From Bermanella sp. (GTDB lineage Bacteria; Pseudomonadota; Gammaproteobacteria; Pseudomonadales; Oceanobacteraceae): 35,274 bases of DNA. The translations under genes were made by a program, and so were the position numbers. Shown one piece after another: positions 24,228-34,655 of this stretch. Under the pieces are notes generated by a model. That model did no database searches. It saw only the letters and a program-made list of their open reading frames with translations, and was not told where the DNA came from. The stretch spans positions 1 to 35,274 of the forward strand of contig JAPYOO010000020.1 in NCBI GenBank assembly GCA_029938135.1, in the 5' to 3' direction. The number at the start of each line of letters is the position of its first letter. Position 1 is the first letter of the stretch.

Positions 24228-27200
24228 TAGCCTGCTCCTCCAAGTCCAAACACATCTTTCATTCTCAACCAAAAAGACTTGTCTTTTTTACCCTCTATAT
24301 CATTATCAAAGCGTTTCATTAAAGTTAATTTAGGGTCTTCCCAGCTACCGTTTAGCTTGTAGGTGGCACTGGAGAATTTTTCAATTTCTCCTCCTACTAA
24401 TTTTTCACCCAAAAATATGGATGCGGCAATGGGTGGGGCAAAACCGGCAAGAATAGCCACCAATGGTAATGTACTAAAAACAGGAAACGTTACCGCTAAT
24501 TCTTGATCTATTTCTTTGGTGAGAGCATTGATTGATCCACTGGCCGAAAAATTAGCCGAAGGCCCAACAAAATCCAGTGTATCTACAATTTCAATCAAAC
24601 CATTGGTAATTTTGGCTTTACCTTTAATGTCATCAAAGTGCACCCCGCTTTGGTAAACATCGGAAAAGTCTAGGCGCAAGCGCCGACCAATGGCGCCAAA
24701 ATTCAACAATCCAAATGCACTTAAGGCGCCGGTATCACCCGCGTCAACAAATCGACCATCTTTCATTTTAATGTCAATCGTACCCAGCAAGGTTTCAAGT
24801 TCGAACTGAGCGGGACTTGCTAACCAGTTTACGCTTAATTTTGCATTCAGATAATCGGCCTCCACTGCTGGCTTTTTATGCCAAGCTTTTTGAATTCCAC
24901 CCACATCGTCGCTGCTTAACGTTACGTTAAGTCGTGTTTCTTGACTGCCTAATACCTGCGAATTCTTAAGCCAGTTAATGTCACCTTTAACCTTCAGTTT
25001 TTTAATCTCTCCATCTATATCATTAATAGCAACGCCTTGTTCATTGGGTGCAACTTTGAACTTCCATCGCCCATAGTTTGTCGGCCCTACAAACACTTCG
25101 GCCACACTCAAATTAAGCGCTGGAAAGCGTGTTGGATCTAGATCTCGCAGTGGATCTAAATCTGATTTTTCTTGATCATTAATCAGCATTGGCCAATGCA
25201 AGTATTTTAAATCGGCGTCAATCGCTTTGCCTTTTTCATAGACTAGGTTGCCGGTAACTAAAGGTGAATCCACATTTATTTTCCACTGGTTACCCGAGAC
25301 ATTAACGTCAGACTTCACATGCTTAACTATAAAGTCGTTATAGCGTATTTCATCGCAGCTTAAAGTCACTTTATGCAAAGGGTTATTGCGTTTCTGGCCT
25401 GTTGAGCCATATGTTTTATCTAGAGCCTCAATACCTTGCCACACATTCAACCAATCATTAACATTTACTTTTTCAATGTGTCCCTGAACAATAAGACCAG
25501 GTGAGCTTGGAATATACGCCTCTGTTTTCCCTAAATACACTTGGCCTGCTGAGAATTCGTCCTCATTAAACTGCATGGCCAAATTAACTTTTTCGTCATA
25601 GGAGAGTTTAAATATTAGACCCTCTTTAATTTGTACGCTGGTTTCAAACTCAACCTCTTGAGACATTGTTTTAGTCAGTGGCGAGGGTAAATCTAACTGA
25701 ACACCCTTCAACTTAGATTTCAATTTCAGCCCCGTGAAGCCTTTTTCATTACCATCAATGATGAAATTTCCGGCAACCGCTGTGCTGCCTGAAAGATTAT
25801 TTAGCAGCCCCAGCTTAAGCCAATCTTTCATCTCTTGAGTATCTAACATACCTTCAAAACCAATATCGGTAATCATGGCACCATCATTTATTTCACCACT
25901 AATCGTTGCCTCTAATTCTTGCCCCCAAAGCTGTGCACTTAATCCCGGACTTGCCAAACCTTGCTCACTTGAAAATTGTATAGAGCCATCAATTGCCAAG
26001 AAATCTAAACCCACATTTCCAAGATTGAATTCAGCATCACTTAGCTTGGTTTTTATACCTACTCCCATGCCTTCAATCGGTGAATTTAAAGGTATTTTAA
26101 ATGCCAACTGGGTTTGATGACGGCCTGATAGCTGCCAAGTATCAAACTGGTTATTAACTATTTCTTGTAATGGAGTCGTCTGAAAATAGGAAAACATATC
26201 TGTGGCAAGACCTTGAGCGGTGGCATTGACCCACAGAAAGCCATGCTCTTCTTCATCTATTTTAAATGCCAACTGGGTGCCCTGTAACGTGCCTCCCAGA
26301 GTTTGCGCGCTATCAAGCTTTGCATAAACATCACTATTACTTATAAAAAGTTTGCCTTTGGCTTTATTAATTCCAGGCCATTCAGCAAGGTAAGACAGGT
26401 TGATATCTTCAACATTAAAATACAATTCCACTTGTGTAAGTGGATTTTCTTCGGACAACGCGCTGTAAAGGTAAACGTTTCCGTCATTAACTCGCCCTTC
26501 CTTCAAAGAAGAATCTAGCCAATTGATTAAGCCCTTATCCACGCCTTGCGGTACTAAAGCCTTATGGGCCGTTATACTGGCATCCTTGAAAGACAGGTTT
26601 AACTCTAACGCGCTATCTAGCTCATCTGACTTAGGAAGCCATAACTGAAACCCACCCTTTACGGCCGCTACATCGGGCATTGATAGGTTAAAACCATCAC
26701 CTACAATACGGGTTTGATTTTCATCTAAATACCAATCAACTTGGCCGCGCCCACTTAACACGTCTAATGGCTGTTCATATACGCCATCAAAGTTAAGCTG
26801 CATATCTTTAGAGGAAAATTGCACCCGACCACTGTTTTTAGTGGCCGCCAAAACACCACTAACATTTTTGATTCCTGGAATGCCATCATATGCATCAATC
26901 GTTACCTCCTTTAACTCCGCAGCAACGGTAAAATCAAGCTCATCATCTTTATTCTGATGAACAATCACACTCAAGTTGTTTAGTTCGCCACTAGCATTTA
27001 GCCCCGCCAGTAGCGGCTCTAAAGAATCGGGAATTTGATCAAATTCAGCCAATATCGCCTGAAGGTATTGCAGATCAAGTGTTTTGACAAAACTGCGCCA
27101 GCGATTTCCCTCATGAGTTTTAGTTAGTTTTAAACCTATATCATCCAACGGCCATTTTTTATCTTTATAAGTAAACTGGGCATTATCAAGCCACACACTC

Positions 27201-28123
27201 CAAGTATCTGCATTACTTTGCTTGAGCCATAGCTGAGTATTAATATTTTTAAACTGAGGCTGATCAGGTATGGATAAATTAGGCGTGGCCATATTTAACT
27301 TAGCGTAATTTAGTAGGCTATCTTTAAACTCAAATCCAAGCTGTGCCGACGCTTTAAACTCATCAAAAACGGCAGTACCAAAAATTTGTTCCAGCCAATA
27401 ATTAACATCTAGATCGGGTAAATCAATCACCCCTCGTGCATAAAAATCAGTTAAGTCATAGGGGTTACCCTGACTAAAGATACGCATGCCCGCTTTAATT
27501 TTGCTCTCACCGCCATAGCTGATGCTGCCCGTCATAAGTCGATTAAATCCATCTCCAGACATGACTAAGTGATCAACCTGCAATGTCTGCCGCTTACCTT
27601 CAAGCCACGTCTCAATACTGACGTTATTTACTTCAAGATGCTGTTGCAGCAAAAGGGTTTCAACAAAGGTTTGAACGGATGACGCCTGTTCCTGATCGGG
27701 GCTATCCTGCTGATTAGAAAAAGCGTCTTTATCAATTAACACGGATACGCCAGATAGCCGCACCGATTTAAAAACAGGCGCTAAATTAAGTAAAGATAGT
27801 CCGGGATCTAATATCGCATCCACAGCGGCAATCGAAAGGACGGGCTTGGAATTATCAGTTGTCGAGGAGGTTGAATACACAGTAATACCTTCGATGTGCA
27901 CCGAAGGTGTAAGCACTTGCATATCACCCGATAGATGTCGTATCTCTACCAGGCTTTGAAGTTGTTGACTCGCGTAGCGTTCAACATCCAGCCTATACTT
28001 TCCAATATACGGAATGACTTGCTGCCCTACAGCACTGTATAGAGCGAGCACAATAAACGTGGCTACTAACAACAAGTTTATAGTATTGAGCCCTTGCTTC
28101 AGGCCTTTATGCTTCATTGGCAT
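24227..28123 (-). CDS. yhdP: YhdP, AsmA-like lipid transport protein
   Basis: A 1298-residue envelope protein. One N-terminal membrane helix (about 12-34) is followed by a very long periplasmic part made of repeated beta strands, the DUF3971/AsmA-like pattern, ending in LVGGEIEKFSSATYKLNGSWEDPKLTLMKRF. In E. coli YhdP, TamB and YdbH jointly carry phospholipids to the outer membrane. It begins five bases after the rng stop. The ATG two codons in is an alternative start. It complements the Mla system (6700-13428 region), which works in lipid balance of the same membrane. The size matches the family's roughly 1270 residues. Confidence 0.93.
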   Translation of the reverse strand: MPMKHKGLKQGLNTINLLLVATFIVLALYSAVGQQVIPYIGKYRLDVERYASQQLQSLVEIRHLSGDMQVLTPSVHIEGITVYSTSSTTDNSKPVLSIAAVDAILDPGLSLLNLAPVFKSVRLSGVSVLIDKDAFSNQQDSPDQEQASSVQTFVETLLLQQHLEVNNVSIETWLEGKRQTLQVDHLVMSGDGFNRLMTGSISYGGESKIKAGMRIFSQGNPYDLTDFYARGVIDLPDLDVNYWLEQIFGTAVFDEFKASAQLGFEFKDSLLNYAKLNMATPNLSIPDQPQFKNINTQLWLKQSNADTWSVWLDNAQFTYKDKKWPLDDIGLKLTKTHEGNRWRSFVKTLDLQYLQAILAEFDQIPDSLEPLLAGLNASGELNNLSVIVHQNKDDELDFTVAAELKEVTIDAYDGIPGIKNVSGVLAATKNSGRVQFSSKDMQLNFDGVYEQPLDVLSGRGQVDWYLDENQTRIVGDGFNLSMPDVAAVKGGFQLWLPKSDELDSALELNLSFKDASITAHKALVPQGVDKGLINWLDSSLKEGRVNDGNVYLYSALSEENPLTQVELYFNVEDINLSYLAEWPGINKAKGKLFISNSDVYAKLDSAQTLGGTLQGTQLAFKIDEEEHGFLWVNATAQGLATDMFSYFQTTPLQEIVNNQFDTWQLSGRHQTQLAFKIPLNSPIEGMGVGIKTKLSDAEFNLGNVGLDFLAIDGSIQFSSEQGLASPGLSAQLWGQELEATISGEINDGAMITDIGFEGMLDTQEMKDWLKLGLLNNLSGSTAVAGNFIIDGNEKGFTGLKLKSKLKGVQLDLPSPLTKTMSQEVEFETSVQIKEGLIFKLSYDEKVNLAMQFNEDEFSAGQVYLGKTEAYIPSSPGLIVQGHIEKVNVNDWLNVWQGIEALDKTYGSTGQKRNNPLHKVTLSCDEIRYNDFIVKHVKSDVNVSGNQWKINVDSPLVTGNLVYEKGKAIDADLKYLHWPMLINDQEKSDLDPLRDLDPTRFPALNLSVAEVFVGPTNYGRWKFKVAPNEQGVAINDIDGEIKKLKVKGDINWLKNSQVLGSQETRLNVTLSSDDVGGIQKAWHKKPAVEADYLNAKLSVNWLASPAQFELETLLGTIDIKMKDGRFVDAGDTGALSAFGLLNFGAIGRRLRLDFSDVYQSGVHFDDIKGKAKITNGLIEIVDTLDFVGPSANFSASGSINALTKEIDQELAVTFPVFSTLPLVAILAGFAPPIAASIFLGEKLVGGEIEKFSSATYKLNGSWEDPKLTLMKRFDNDIEGKKDKSFWLRMKDVFGLGGAG

Positions 28124-28128
28124 GTGGT

Positions 28129-29604
28129 TTACTGTAAAATCACATCATACTGCTCTTGATTGTACATAGGCTCAACTTGCAGTTTAATGGTTTTGCCCAT
28201 GAATTTTTCTAAGTCAGCTAAGCTCTGACTTTCTTCATCAAGTAATAAATCAACCACACTCTGAGTGGCCAATATTAAATAAGCGTTGGCTTCATAGGTG
28301 CGAGCTTCTCGTAACAGTTCGCGGAATATTTCATAACACACAGTTTCAGGCGTTTTAATATTACCGCGACCGTCACATTGAGGGCAGGATTCACATAACA
28401 TTTGCCCTAGACTTTCACGGGTACGTTTGCGCGTCATCTCGACCAAACCTAACTCAGAAACTTGGCTGATTTTAGTTTTGGCGTGATCTTTTTCTAATGA
28501 TTTTTCTAACATCCTTAATACTTGACGTTGATGTTCGGGATCTTCCATGTCGATAAAATCAAGAATTATTATGCCCCCTAAATTTCTTAACCGTAGCTGG
28601 CGACCAATAACAGTCGAAGCTTCAAGGTTAGTCTTAAATATGGTCTCTTCTAGATTTCGGTGCCCAACAAAGCCGCCGGTATTCACATCGACTGTGGTCA
28701 TCGCTTCGGTTTGATCGATTATTAAATAGCCGCCCGATTTTAATTGCACCTTTTTACCCAGCGCTTTTTGGATCTCTGATTCAACTGAATACAAATCAAA
28801 GATGGGCCGTTCACCGGTGTAGTATTCCAGTTTATCCGTCACTTCGGGGACAAAAGTTTGAGCAAACTCTTGCGCTTTTTGAAAATTTTCACGGGAATCA
28901 ATGATCACTTTTTCTACATCAGGGCGAATAAAATCTCTAAAGGTACGTAAGTGCAAAGGAAGCTCTTCGTAAATTTGACCCGGTGCCTGTACCGTTTTAA
29001 TGCGCTCTTTTACTTTCCCCCAAACACGCTGCAAATACTTGGTATCCGCGAGAATTTCTTCTTCACCCGCGCCTTCCGCAGCAGTACGTAAAATAAAGCC
29101 GCTTTCTTCTTTTAAGCCTTCAGACTCCATGCACTTCAGCACTAAAGCACGTAACCTTTCTCGCTCAGCTTCATTCTCTATTCGCTGGCTAATACCCACA
29201 TGCTGAGTATTGGGCATGAACACTAAATAACGAGACGGGATAGACATGTGCGTCGTTAAGCGTGCCCCTTTACTGCCAATAGGATCTTTAGTGACCTGCA
29301 CAACTAAACTTTGACCTTCATGCAATAAACTACTGATGGAATCTGGCTGTTTGCGAGCCGCCTCACTATTCTTTACTGGTCCTTGAATATCTGCCGCATG
29401 AATGAAGGCTGCACGCTCAAGCCCCACTTCAACGAAGGCGGCCTGCATGCCGGGCAATACCCGCACAACCTTGCCTTTGTAGATATTACCCACAATACCG
29501 CGACGATTTGTACGCTCAATGTACACTTCTTGCAGTACGCCATTTTCCACTAACCCCATACGGGTTTCAGTGGGTGTCACATTTAATAGGATTTCCGTAT
29601 TCAT
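28129..29604 (-). CDS. rng: Ribonuclease G
   Basis: An endoribonuclease that matures the 16S rRNA 5' end and degrades some mRNAs. It has 491 residues, close to 489 in E. coli. An S1 domain lies at about 39-125 (GNIYKGKVVRVLPGMQAAFVEVG). The catalytic Mg2+ aspartates are Asp306 in TVDVNTGG and Asp349 in ILDFIDMED. The zinc-link cysteines are in CPQC (407-410). It lacks the long C-terminal scaffold of RNase E, so it is RNase G. It lies between maf and yhdP, the normal order. Confidence 0.97.
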   Translation of the reverse strand: MNTEILLNVTPTETRMGLVENGVLQEVYIERTNRRGIVGNIYKGKVVRVLPGMQAAFVEVGLERAAFIHAADIQGPVKNSEAARKQPDSISSLLHEGQSLVVQVTKDPIGSKGARLTTHMSIPSRYLVFMPNTQHVGISQRIENEAERERLRALVLKCMESEGLKEESGFILRTAAEGAGEEEILADTKYLQRVWGKVKERIKTVQAPGQIYEELPLHLRTFRDFIRPDVEKVIIDSRENFQKAQEFAQTFVPEVTDKLEYYTGERPIFDLYSVESEIQKALGKKVQLKSGGYLIIDQTEAMTTVDVNTGGFVGHRNLEETIFKTNLEASTVIGRQLRLRNLGGIIILDFIDMEDPEHQRQVLRMLEKSLEKDHAKTKISQVSELGLVEMTRKRTRESLGQMLCESCPQCDGRGNIKTPETVCYEIFRELLREARTYEANAYLILATQSVVDLLLDEESQSLADLEKFMGKTIKLQVEPMYNQEQYDVILQ

Positions 29605-29669
29605 GATTTCGCTATTTAAATATGTCTGAGAACAGACGGGTTAATTTGAATTCTGTTTTAAAATTAGTT

Positions 29670-30257
29670 TTAATCTGTCCAAACGGGCACATCAAACGCC
29701 ATTAGTAGTTTTGATGTCTCGTGCAGTGGTAAACCCACTACATTGCTGTAACTGCCCTGAATATTTTTAATAAATACGGCGGCTTTACCTTGAATACCAT
29801 AACCACCGGCTTTATCTAAGCTCTCACCTGTTTTTACATAGGCAGCTATTTGCTCACGTGTTAACACATCAAACGTCACCTGTGTGGTGACCACTTCATT
29901 TAATATTTGCGGCTCGCTGTTAACTTTTCGGCAAAGGCTGATGCCCGTAATGACCTTGTGACTCTGGCCGGACAGCATCTCTAACATCTGTTTAGCCTCA
30001 AGATCATTTTTTGGTTTACCCAGTATGTTGCCAGCTAACACCACAATCGTATCAGAGCCTAATACTGCGAATTCACCGGCTTGAGGCAATGCAGCCAGCG
30101 CTTTTTCTTGAGCCAAGCGCTGAACATAGCTTAAAGCGTCTTCCTGTGGGTGGCGATCTTCATTTATGTTCATGGGTAAACATGAAAATTTGACAGCAAT
30201 TTGCTCTAACAGTTCTTTGCGGCGTGGTGAAGCTGATGCCAATACAAGATCAATCAT
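29670..30257 (-). CDS. maf: Maf-family nucleoside triphosphate pyrophosphatase (YhdE type, dTTP/UTP)
   Basis: A 195-residue house-cleaning enzyme that hydrolyses dTTP, UTP and modified pyrimidine nucleotides to monophosphates. Motifs are LASASPRRKELLEQI at the N-terminus, AVLGSDTIVVLAGNILGKP, the KVITGISL strand and DKAGGYGIQGKAAVFIKNIQGSYSNVVGLPL at the end. The GSDT and GYGIQG patterns fit the YhdE subgroup, as does the gene's place between mreD and rng. Confidence 0.93.
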   Translation of the reverse strand: MIDLVLASASPRRKELLEQIAVKFSCLPMNINEDRHPQEDALSYVQRLAQEKALAALPQAGEFAVLGSDTIVVLAGNILGKPKNDLEAKQMLEMLSGQSHKVITGISLCRKVNSEPQILNEVVTTQVTFDVLTREQIAAYVKTGESLDKAGGYGIQGKAAVFIKNIQGSYSNVVGLPLHETSKLLMAFDVPVWTD

Positions 30258-30308
30258 GTTAATTGTTCACTCTACTTCTACACTCAACTTCTATATAGCG
30301 ATGCCCGT

Positions 30309-30779
30309 TTAGGCTCTAAAATAGCGACGCACACTAAATAATAAGCCGTACCATAAAGGCCATACCAGCGCACTGCCAACCGAAGGCCACAATAACGCAC
30401 TCTTGCCTTGCCCCGTTATAATCGATTCACTCCAAAAACGTATCAGTAAATACAATCCAATCAGTACAAAAATCAAGAAACCTTGCTGTACTGTATTGTA
30501 AAGGCGCATGCGAGATTGTAACAACATGCATAAATACGCCAATATGCTCAAAGACAATGCATTTAAACCTAAAGTGTCCCCATGCAACACATCCAGTAAT
30601 AACCCCATGGAAAAGCCTAAAAATATACCGGCTTTATTTGGAGATACCAATACCCAGAAAATCAGTGTCATGGCCACCCATTCTGGTCGAATATAATTCA
30701 GTAGGTCTGCCATGGGAAAGACGGCCAATACTAAGGCAACAAAGAAAGTGGGCAAGATCACCACGTAAGCTCGCATCAT
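30309..30779 (-). CDS. mreD: MreD, rod-shape membrane protein
   Basis: A 156-residue inner-membrane protein with about five hydrophobic helices, part of the MreBCD elongasome. IRPEWVAMTLIFWVLVSP and AGIFLGFSMGLLLDVLHGDTLGLNALSLSILAYL are typical. The ATG overlaps the mreC stop by four bases (ATGA), so the two are coupled. maf follows after 51 bases. Confidence 0.94.
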   Translation of the reverse strand: MMRAYVVILPTFFVALVLAVFPMADLLNYIRPEWVAMTLIFWVLVSPNKAGIFLGFSMGLLLDVLHGDTLGLNALSLSILAYLCMLLQSRMRLYNTVQQGFLIFVLIGLYLLIRFWSESIITGQGKSALLWPSVGSALVWPLWYGLLFSVRRYFRA

Positions 30780-31639
30780 GACTCTGGCTCCTGTATCGCA
30801 ACCGCTTTGGGCAACTCACTTTCCATTGAAAAGACCAAAAGCACATAGCGACTGCGATCCAAATAAGCCGAAGGTTTTGCCTTCACATACGCAAACGGCT
30901 GACCAGGATCATGTTCAACCTTAATGATTTCGCCTAACGGATAACCTTTTGGATAACGACTGCCCAGTCCCGAGCTGACCAACTCATCACCTACTTTAAT
31001 ATCGGCAGTATCCGGCACATAAATTAAATTTAACTCATCCAATCGACCCGAACCCACCGCAATGGCACGTACACCGTTGCGATTAACCTGTACTGGAATG
31101 GCGTGGTTGCTGTCGGCTACCAAAAGAACGCGACTGGTATAGGGCAATACGTCAATGACCTGCCCCATTAACCCTTGTGCATCGAGTATGGGCTGCCCCA
31201 CAAAAACACCGTGGCTTGCGCCTTTATTAATAATAATATGGTGTGTGTAAGGGTCTGGATCGACACCGATCAACTCGGCTACCAGGATTTTATCATCCAG
31301 CTGTTCAGAGGTATTAAGCAGTTCACGAAAACGATTGTTTTCAGCGCGCAGGGCAATCATTTGCTGAACTTTTTGTTTCAGCACCAAAGACTCAAGGCGT
31401 AGACGGTTATTATCTTCCAGTAAACTTGAGTGGCTCATGGCCGATTCTTCGGCCCATAAACCTAACCGGCCAGGAATCGACGACACCCACTGCACAGGTA
31501 CTATTAAGTAGCCTAGGGTGCTGCGCACCGAAGCAATGGGGGCGAGATATTGATCGGCCAACATGAGAGAGACGGACAAGAGCACCGCCAAGAAAAGACG
31601 ATACACCAGAGCGGGACCGCTTGAGAAAATACCTTTAAT
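30776..31639 (-). CDS. mreC: MreC, periplasmic rod-shape scaffold (probable ATT start)
   Basis: A bitopic elongasome protein that activates PBP2/RodA; 287 residues if started at 31639. It has an N-terminal helix (about 15-35), a coiled coil (about 65-105), then the periplasmic beta-barrel part with LIGVDPDPYTHHIIINKGASHGVFVGQPIL and VGDELVSSGLGSRYPKGYPLGEI. The conserved MreC N-terminus (MKPIFSRGP in E. coli) is matched by codons reading (I/M)KGIFSSGPALVYRLF, which begin at an ATT. AGGAG lies six bases before that ATT. The first ordinary start is a GTG at 31606 with no ribosome site, and it would cut off the conserved segment. An in-frame TAG lies just upstream, so no ATG is available. Confidence 0.93.
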   Translation of the reverse strand: MKGIFSSGPALVYRLFLAVLLSVSLMLADQYLAPIASVRSTLGYLIVPVQWVSSIPGRLGLWAEESAMSHSSLLEDNNRLRLESLVLKQKVQQMIALRAENNRFRELLNTSEQLDDKILVAELIGVDPDPYTHHIIINKGASHGVFVGQPILDAQGLMGQVIDVLPYTSRVLLVADSNHAIPVQVNRNGVRAIAVGSGRLDELNLIYVPDTADIKVGDELVSSGLGSRYPKGYPLGEIIKVEHDPGQPFAYVKAKPSAYLDRSRYVLLVFSMESELPKAVAIQEPES

Positions 31640-31663
31640 GTTTAGCTCCTAGGAATCAAGACC

Positions 31664-31693
31664 TCCGTTAGCCGCTAAAAAGCGGCTAACGGA
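31664..31693 (-). promoter_or_regulatory. Strong hairpin between mreB and mreC
   Basis: TCCGTTAGCCGCT and AGCGGCTAACGGA form a perfect 13-bp stem with a 4-base loop. It starts 11 bases after the mreB stop and ends 13 bases before the mreC Shine-Dalgarno. On the minus strand no U-run follows (GGTCTTGATT), so partial termination, RNase processing or protection of the mreB 3' end are all possible. Confidence 0.7.
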
Positions 31694-31704
31694 TGGAGAA
31701 TACA

Positions 31705-32790
<1,086 letters not shown>

Positions 32791-32888
32791 CTATCAACGG
32801 CGGGCTTTTTGAGCAAGGCACAAATGTGTTAACTTATACGCCTTTCTAACACTTAATCTTAGATGCACCCAAAGGCAGAGAAAATATC

Positions 32889-33176
32889 ATGGCGCTTGAC
32901 CGCGAAGACGTGAAAAATATCGCTTTATTAGCTCGTTTAGAGCTTAGCGATACAGAAATTGGCCAATATCAAACTGACCTCAGTAGTATATTGGAATTAG
33001 TTGAGCAAATGAATGCGGTAAATACCGATGATGTTCAACCCATGGCACACCCTACCGACGCCGTTCAGCGCCTACGGGCCGACGTGGTAACTGAAACCAA
33101 CCAGCGTGAAAAATACATGGCCTGCGCACCCGCCCAAGAAAACGGCCTGTTCCTTGTCCCTAAGGTGATCGATTAA
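32889..33176 (+). CDS. gatC: Aspartyl/glutamyl-tRNA amidotransferase subunit C
   Basis: A 95-residue subunit that wraps around GatA and holds it to GatB in the GatCAB amidotransferase. The sequence [23 protein letters not shown], then [25 protein letters not shown] and LRADVVTE, is typical. AGAGAAAATATC lies before the ATG. It starts the gatC-A-B operon, which is divergent from mreB, and gatA follows after five bases. Confidence 0.96.
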   Translation: MALDREDVKNIALLARLELSDTEIGQYQTDLSSILELVEQMNAVNTDDVQPMAHPTDAVQRLRADVVTETNQREKYMACAPAQENGLFLVPKVID

Positions 33177-33181
33177 TAACC

Positions 33182-34645
33182 ATGCATAATTTAACCCTAA
33201 CTCAAATTAGCCAAGGCCTAGCGGCCGGTGATTTCACTAGTGTAGAAATTACCCAGCACTTTTTAGATCGCATTAATAAATTCGATAAAGAAGACGGTGG
33301 CATCAATAGTTTCATCACGGTCACCGATGAGCTTGCCCTACGCGACGCTAAAGCAGCTGATGAACGCCGTGCAGCCGGCAACGCCACTGCTTGGACAGGT
33401 GTACCTTTTGCACATAAAGACATTTTTTGCACAGACGGCACGTTAACCACCTGTGGCTCCAAAATGCTGGGCAACTTTATCCCGCCTTATGACGCGACGG
33501 TTGTTGATAACTTTAAAAAACAGGGCGCGGTTTGCTTAGGCAAAACCAATATGGATGAGTTTGCCATGGGTTCATCCAACGAAACCTCTTATTTTGGTGG
33601 TGTAAAAAACCCTTGGGATAAAGATCGCATTCCGGGTGGGTCTTCGGGTGGCTCTGCTGCTGCTGTTGCCGCACGCTTAGTGCCTGCTGCCACTGCTACC
33701 GACACGGGCGGCTCTATTCGCCAACCTGCCGCTATGTGTGGATTAACAGGCCTTAAGCCCACTTACGGACGCTGCTCACGTTTTGGCATGATCGCTTTCG
33801 CCTCATCCCTAGACCAAGCCGGCCCTATGACCCGCAACGCCGAAGATGCCGCCATGATGTTAAACGTTATGTCGAGCTTTGATGAAAAAGACAGCACTAG
33901 CATCGATCAAGAGGTACCCGATTACACCGCTACATTAAACGATGATATTAAAGGCAAAGTAATTGGTCTTCCTAAAGAATACTTCCCTGAAAACCTAGAC
34001 CCAGAAATGGCCGCCACAGTGCGCACCGCCATTAGCGAGTTTGAAAAAATGGGCTGCACCATCAAGGAAATTAGTCTGCCTAATACCCACCTTTCTATTC
34101 CAGCCTATTACGTTGTGGCCCCAGCAGAATGTTCCGCCAACTTATCGCGCATGGATGGTGTACGTTTTGGTTATCGCTGTGAAGATCCAAGCGATTTAAT
34201 GGATTTATATTGCCGTAGTCGTGGCGAAGGATTTGGCCAAGAAGTTAAGCGCCGAGTCATGATTGGTACCTATGCGTTATCGACCGGTTTTTACGATGCG
34301 TATTATTTAAAGGCGCAAAAAATTCGCCGCTTAATTAAAGATGACTTTATGGCTGCGTTTAAAGATGTGGACTTCATTATGGGCCCAACTGCGCCTACAC
34401 CTGCTTTTAAAGTGGGTGAAAAAACAGATGATCCTGTTGCTATGTACCTTGAAGATGCCTTCACCATTGCCACCAACTTGGCAGGTTTGCCAGGTATGTC
34501 TATTCCAGCGGGTAAAGTGAATAACTTACCAGTGGGCTTACAAATTATTGGTAACTACTGGCAGGAATCAGGCATGTTAAATATTGCTCACCAGTTCCAG
34601 CAAGTAACCGATCACCATCAACAAGCCCCTCAAGGCATTAAATAA
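33182..34645 (+). CDS. gatA: Aspartyl/glutamyl-tRNA amidotransferase subunit A
   Basis: The glutaminase subunit: it frees ammonia from glutamine to amidate misacylated Glu-tRNA(Gln) and/or Asp-tRNA(Asn). It has 487 residues. The amidase-signature triad sits at the expected numbers: Lys79 in PFAHKDIF, Ser154 in [10 protein letters not shown] and Ser178 in [24 protein letters not shown] and [12 protein letters not shown] are further hallmarks. The presence of GatCAB suggests the organism uses the transamidation route for at least one of Gln or Asn; which one depends on glnS and asnS, not seen here. Confidence 0.98.
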   Translation: MHNLTLTQISQGLAAGDFTSVEITQHFLDRINKFDKEDGGINSFITVTDELALRDAKAADERRAAGNATAWTGVPFAHKDIFCTDGTLTTCGSKMLGNFIPPYDATVVDNFKKQGAVCLGKTNMDEFAMGSSNETSYFGGVKNPWDKDRIPGGSSGGSAAAVAARLVPAATATDTGGSIRQPAAMCGLTGLKPTYGRCSRFGMIAFASSLDQAGPMTRNAEDAAMMLNVMSSFDEKDSTSIDQEVPDYTATLNDDIKGKVIGLPKEYFPENLDPEMAATVRTAISEFEKMGCTIKEISLPNTHLSIPAYYVVAPAECSANLSRMDGVRFGYRCEDPSDLMDLYCRSRGEGFGQEVKRRVMIGTYALSTGFYDAYYLKAQKIRRLIKDDFMAAFKDVDFIMGPTAPTPAFKVGEKTDDPVAMYLEDAFTIATNLAGLPGMSIPAGKVNNLPVGLQIIGNYWQESGMLNIAHQFQQVTDHHQQAPQGIK

Positions 34646-34655
34646 GGAAACCATT

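Noticed and set aside
24228-24272. Fifteen-residue N-terminal extension of the nit protein
   Set aside because: It lies within the yhdP coding end, and the TAATG overlap with MWCGVVQMNS gives the standard nitrilase start.
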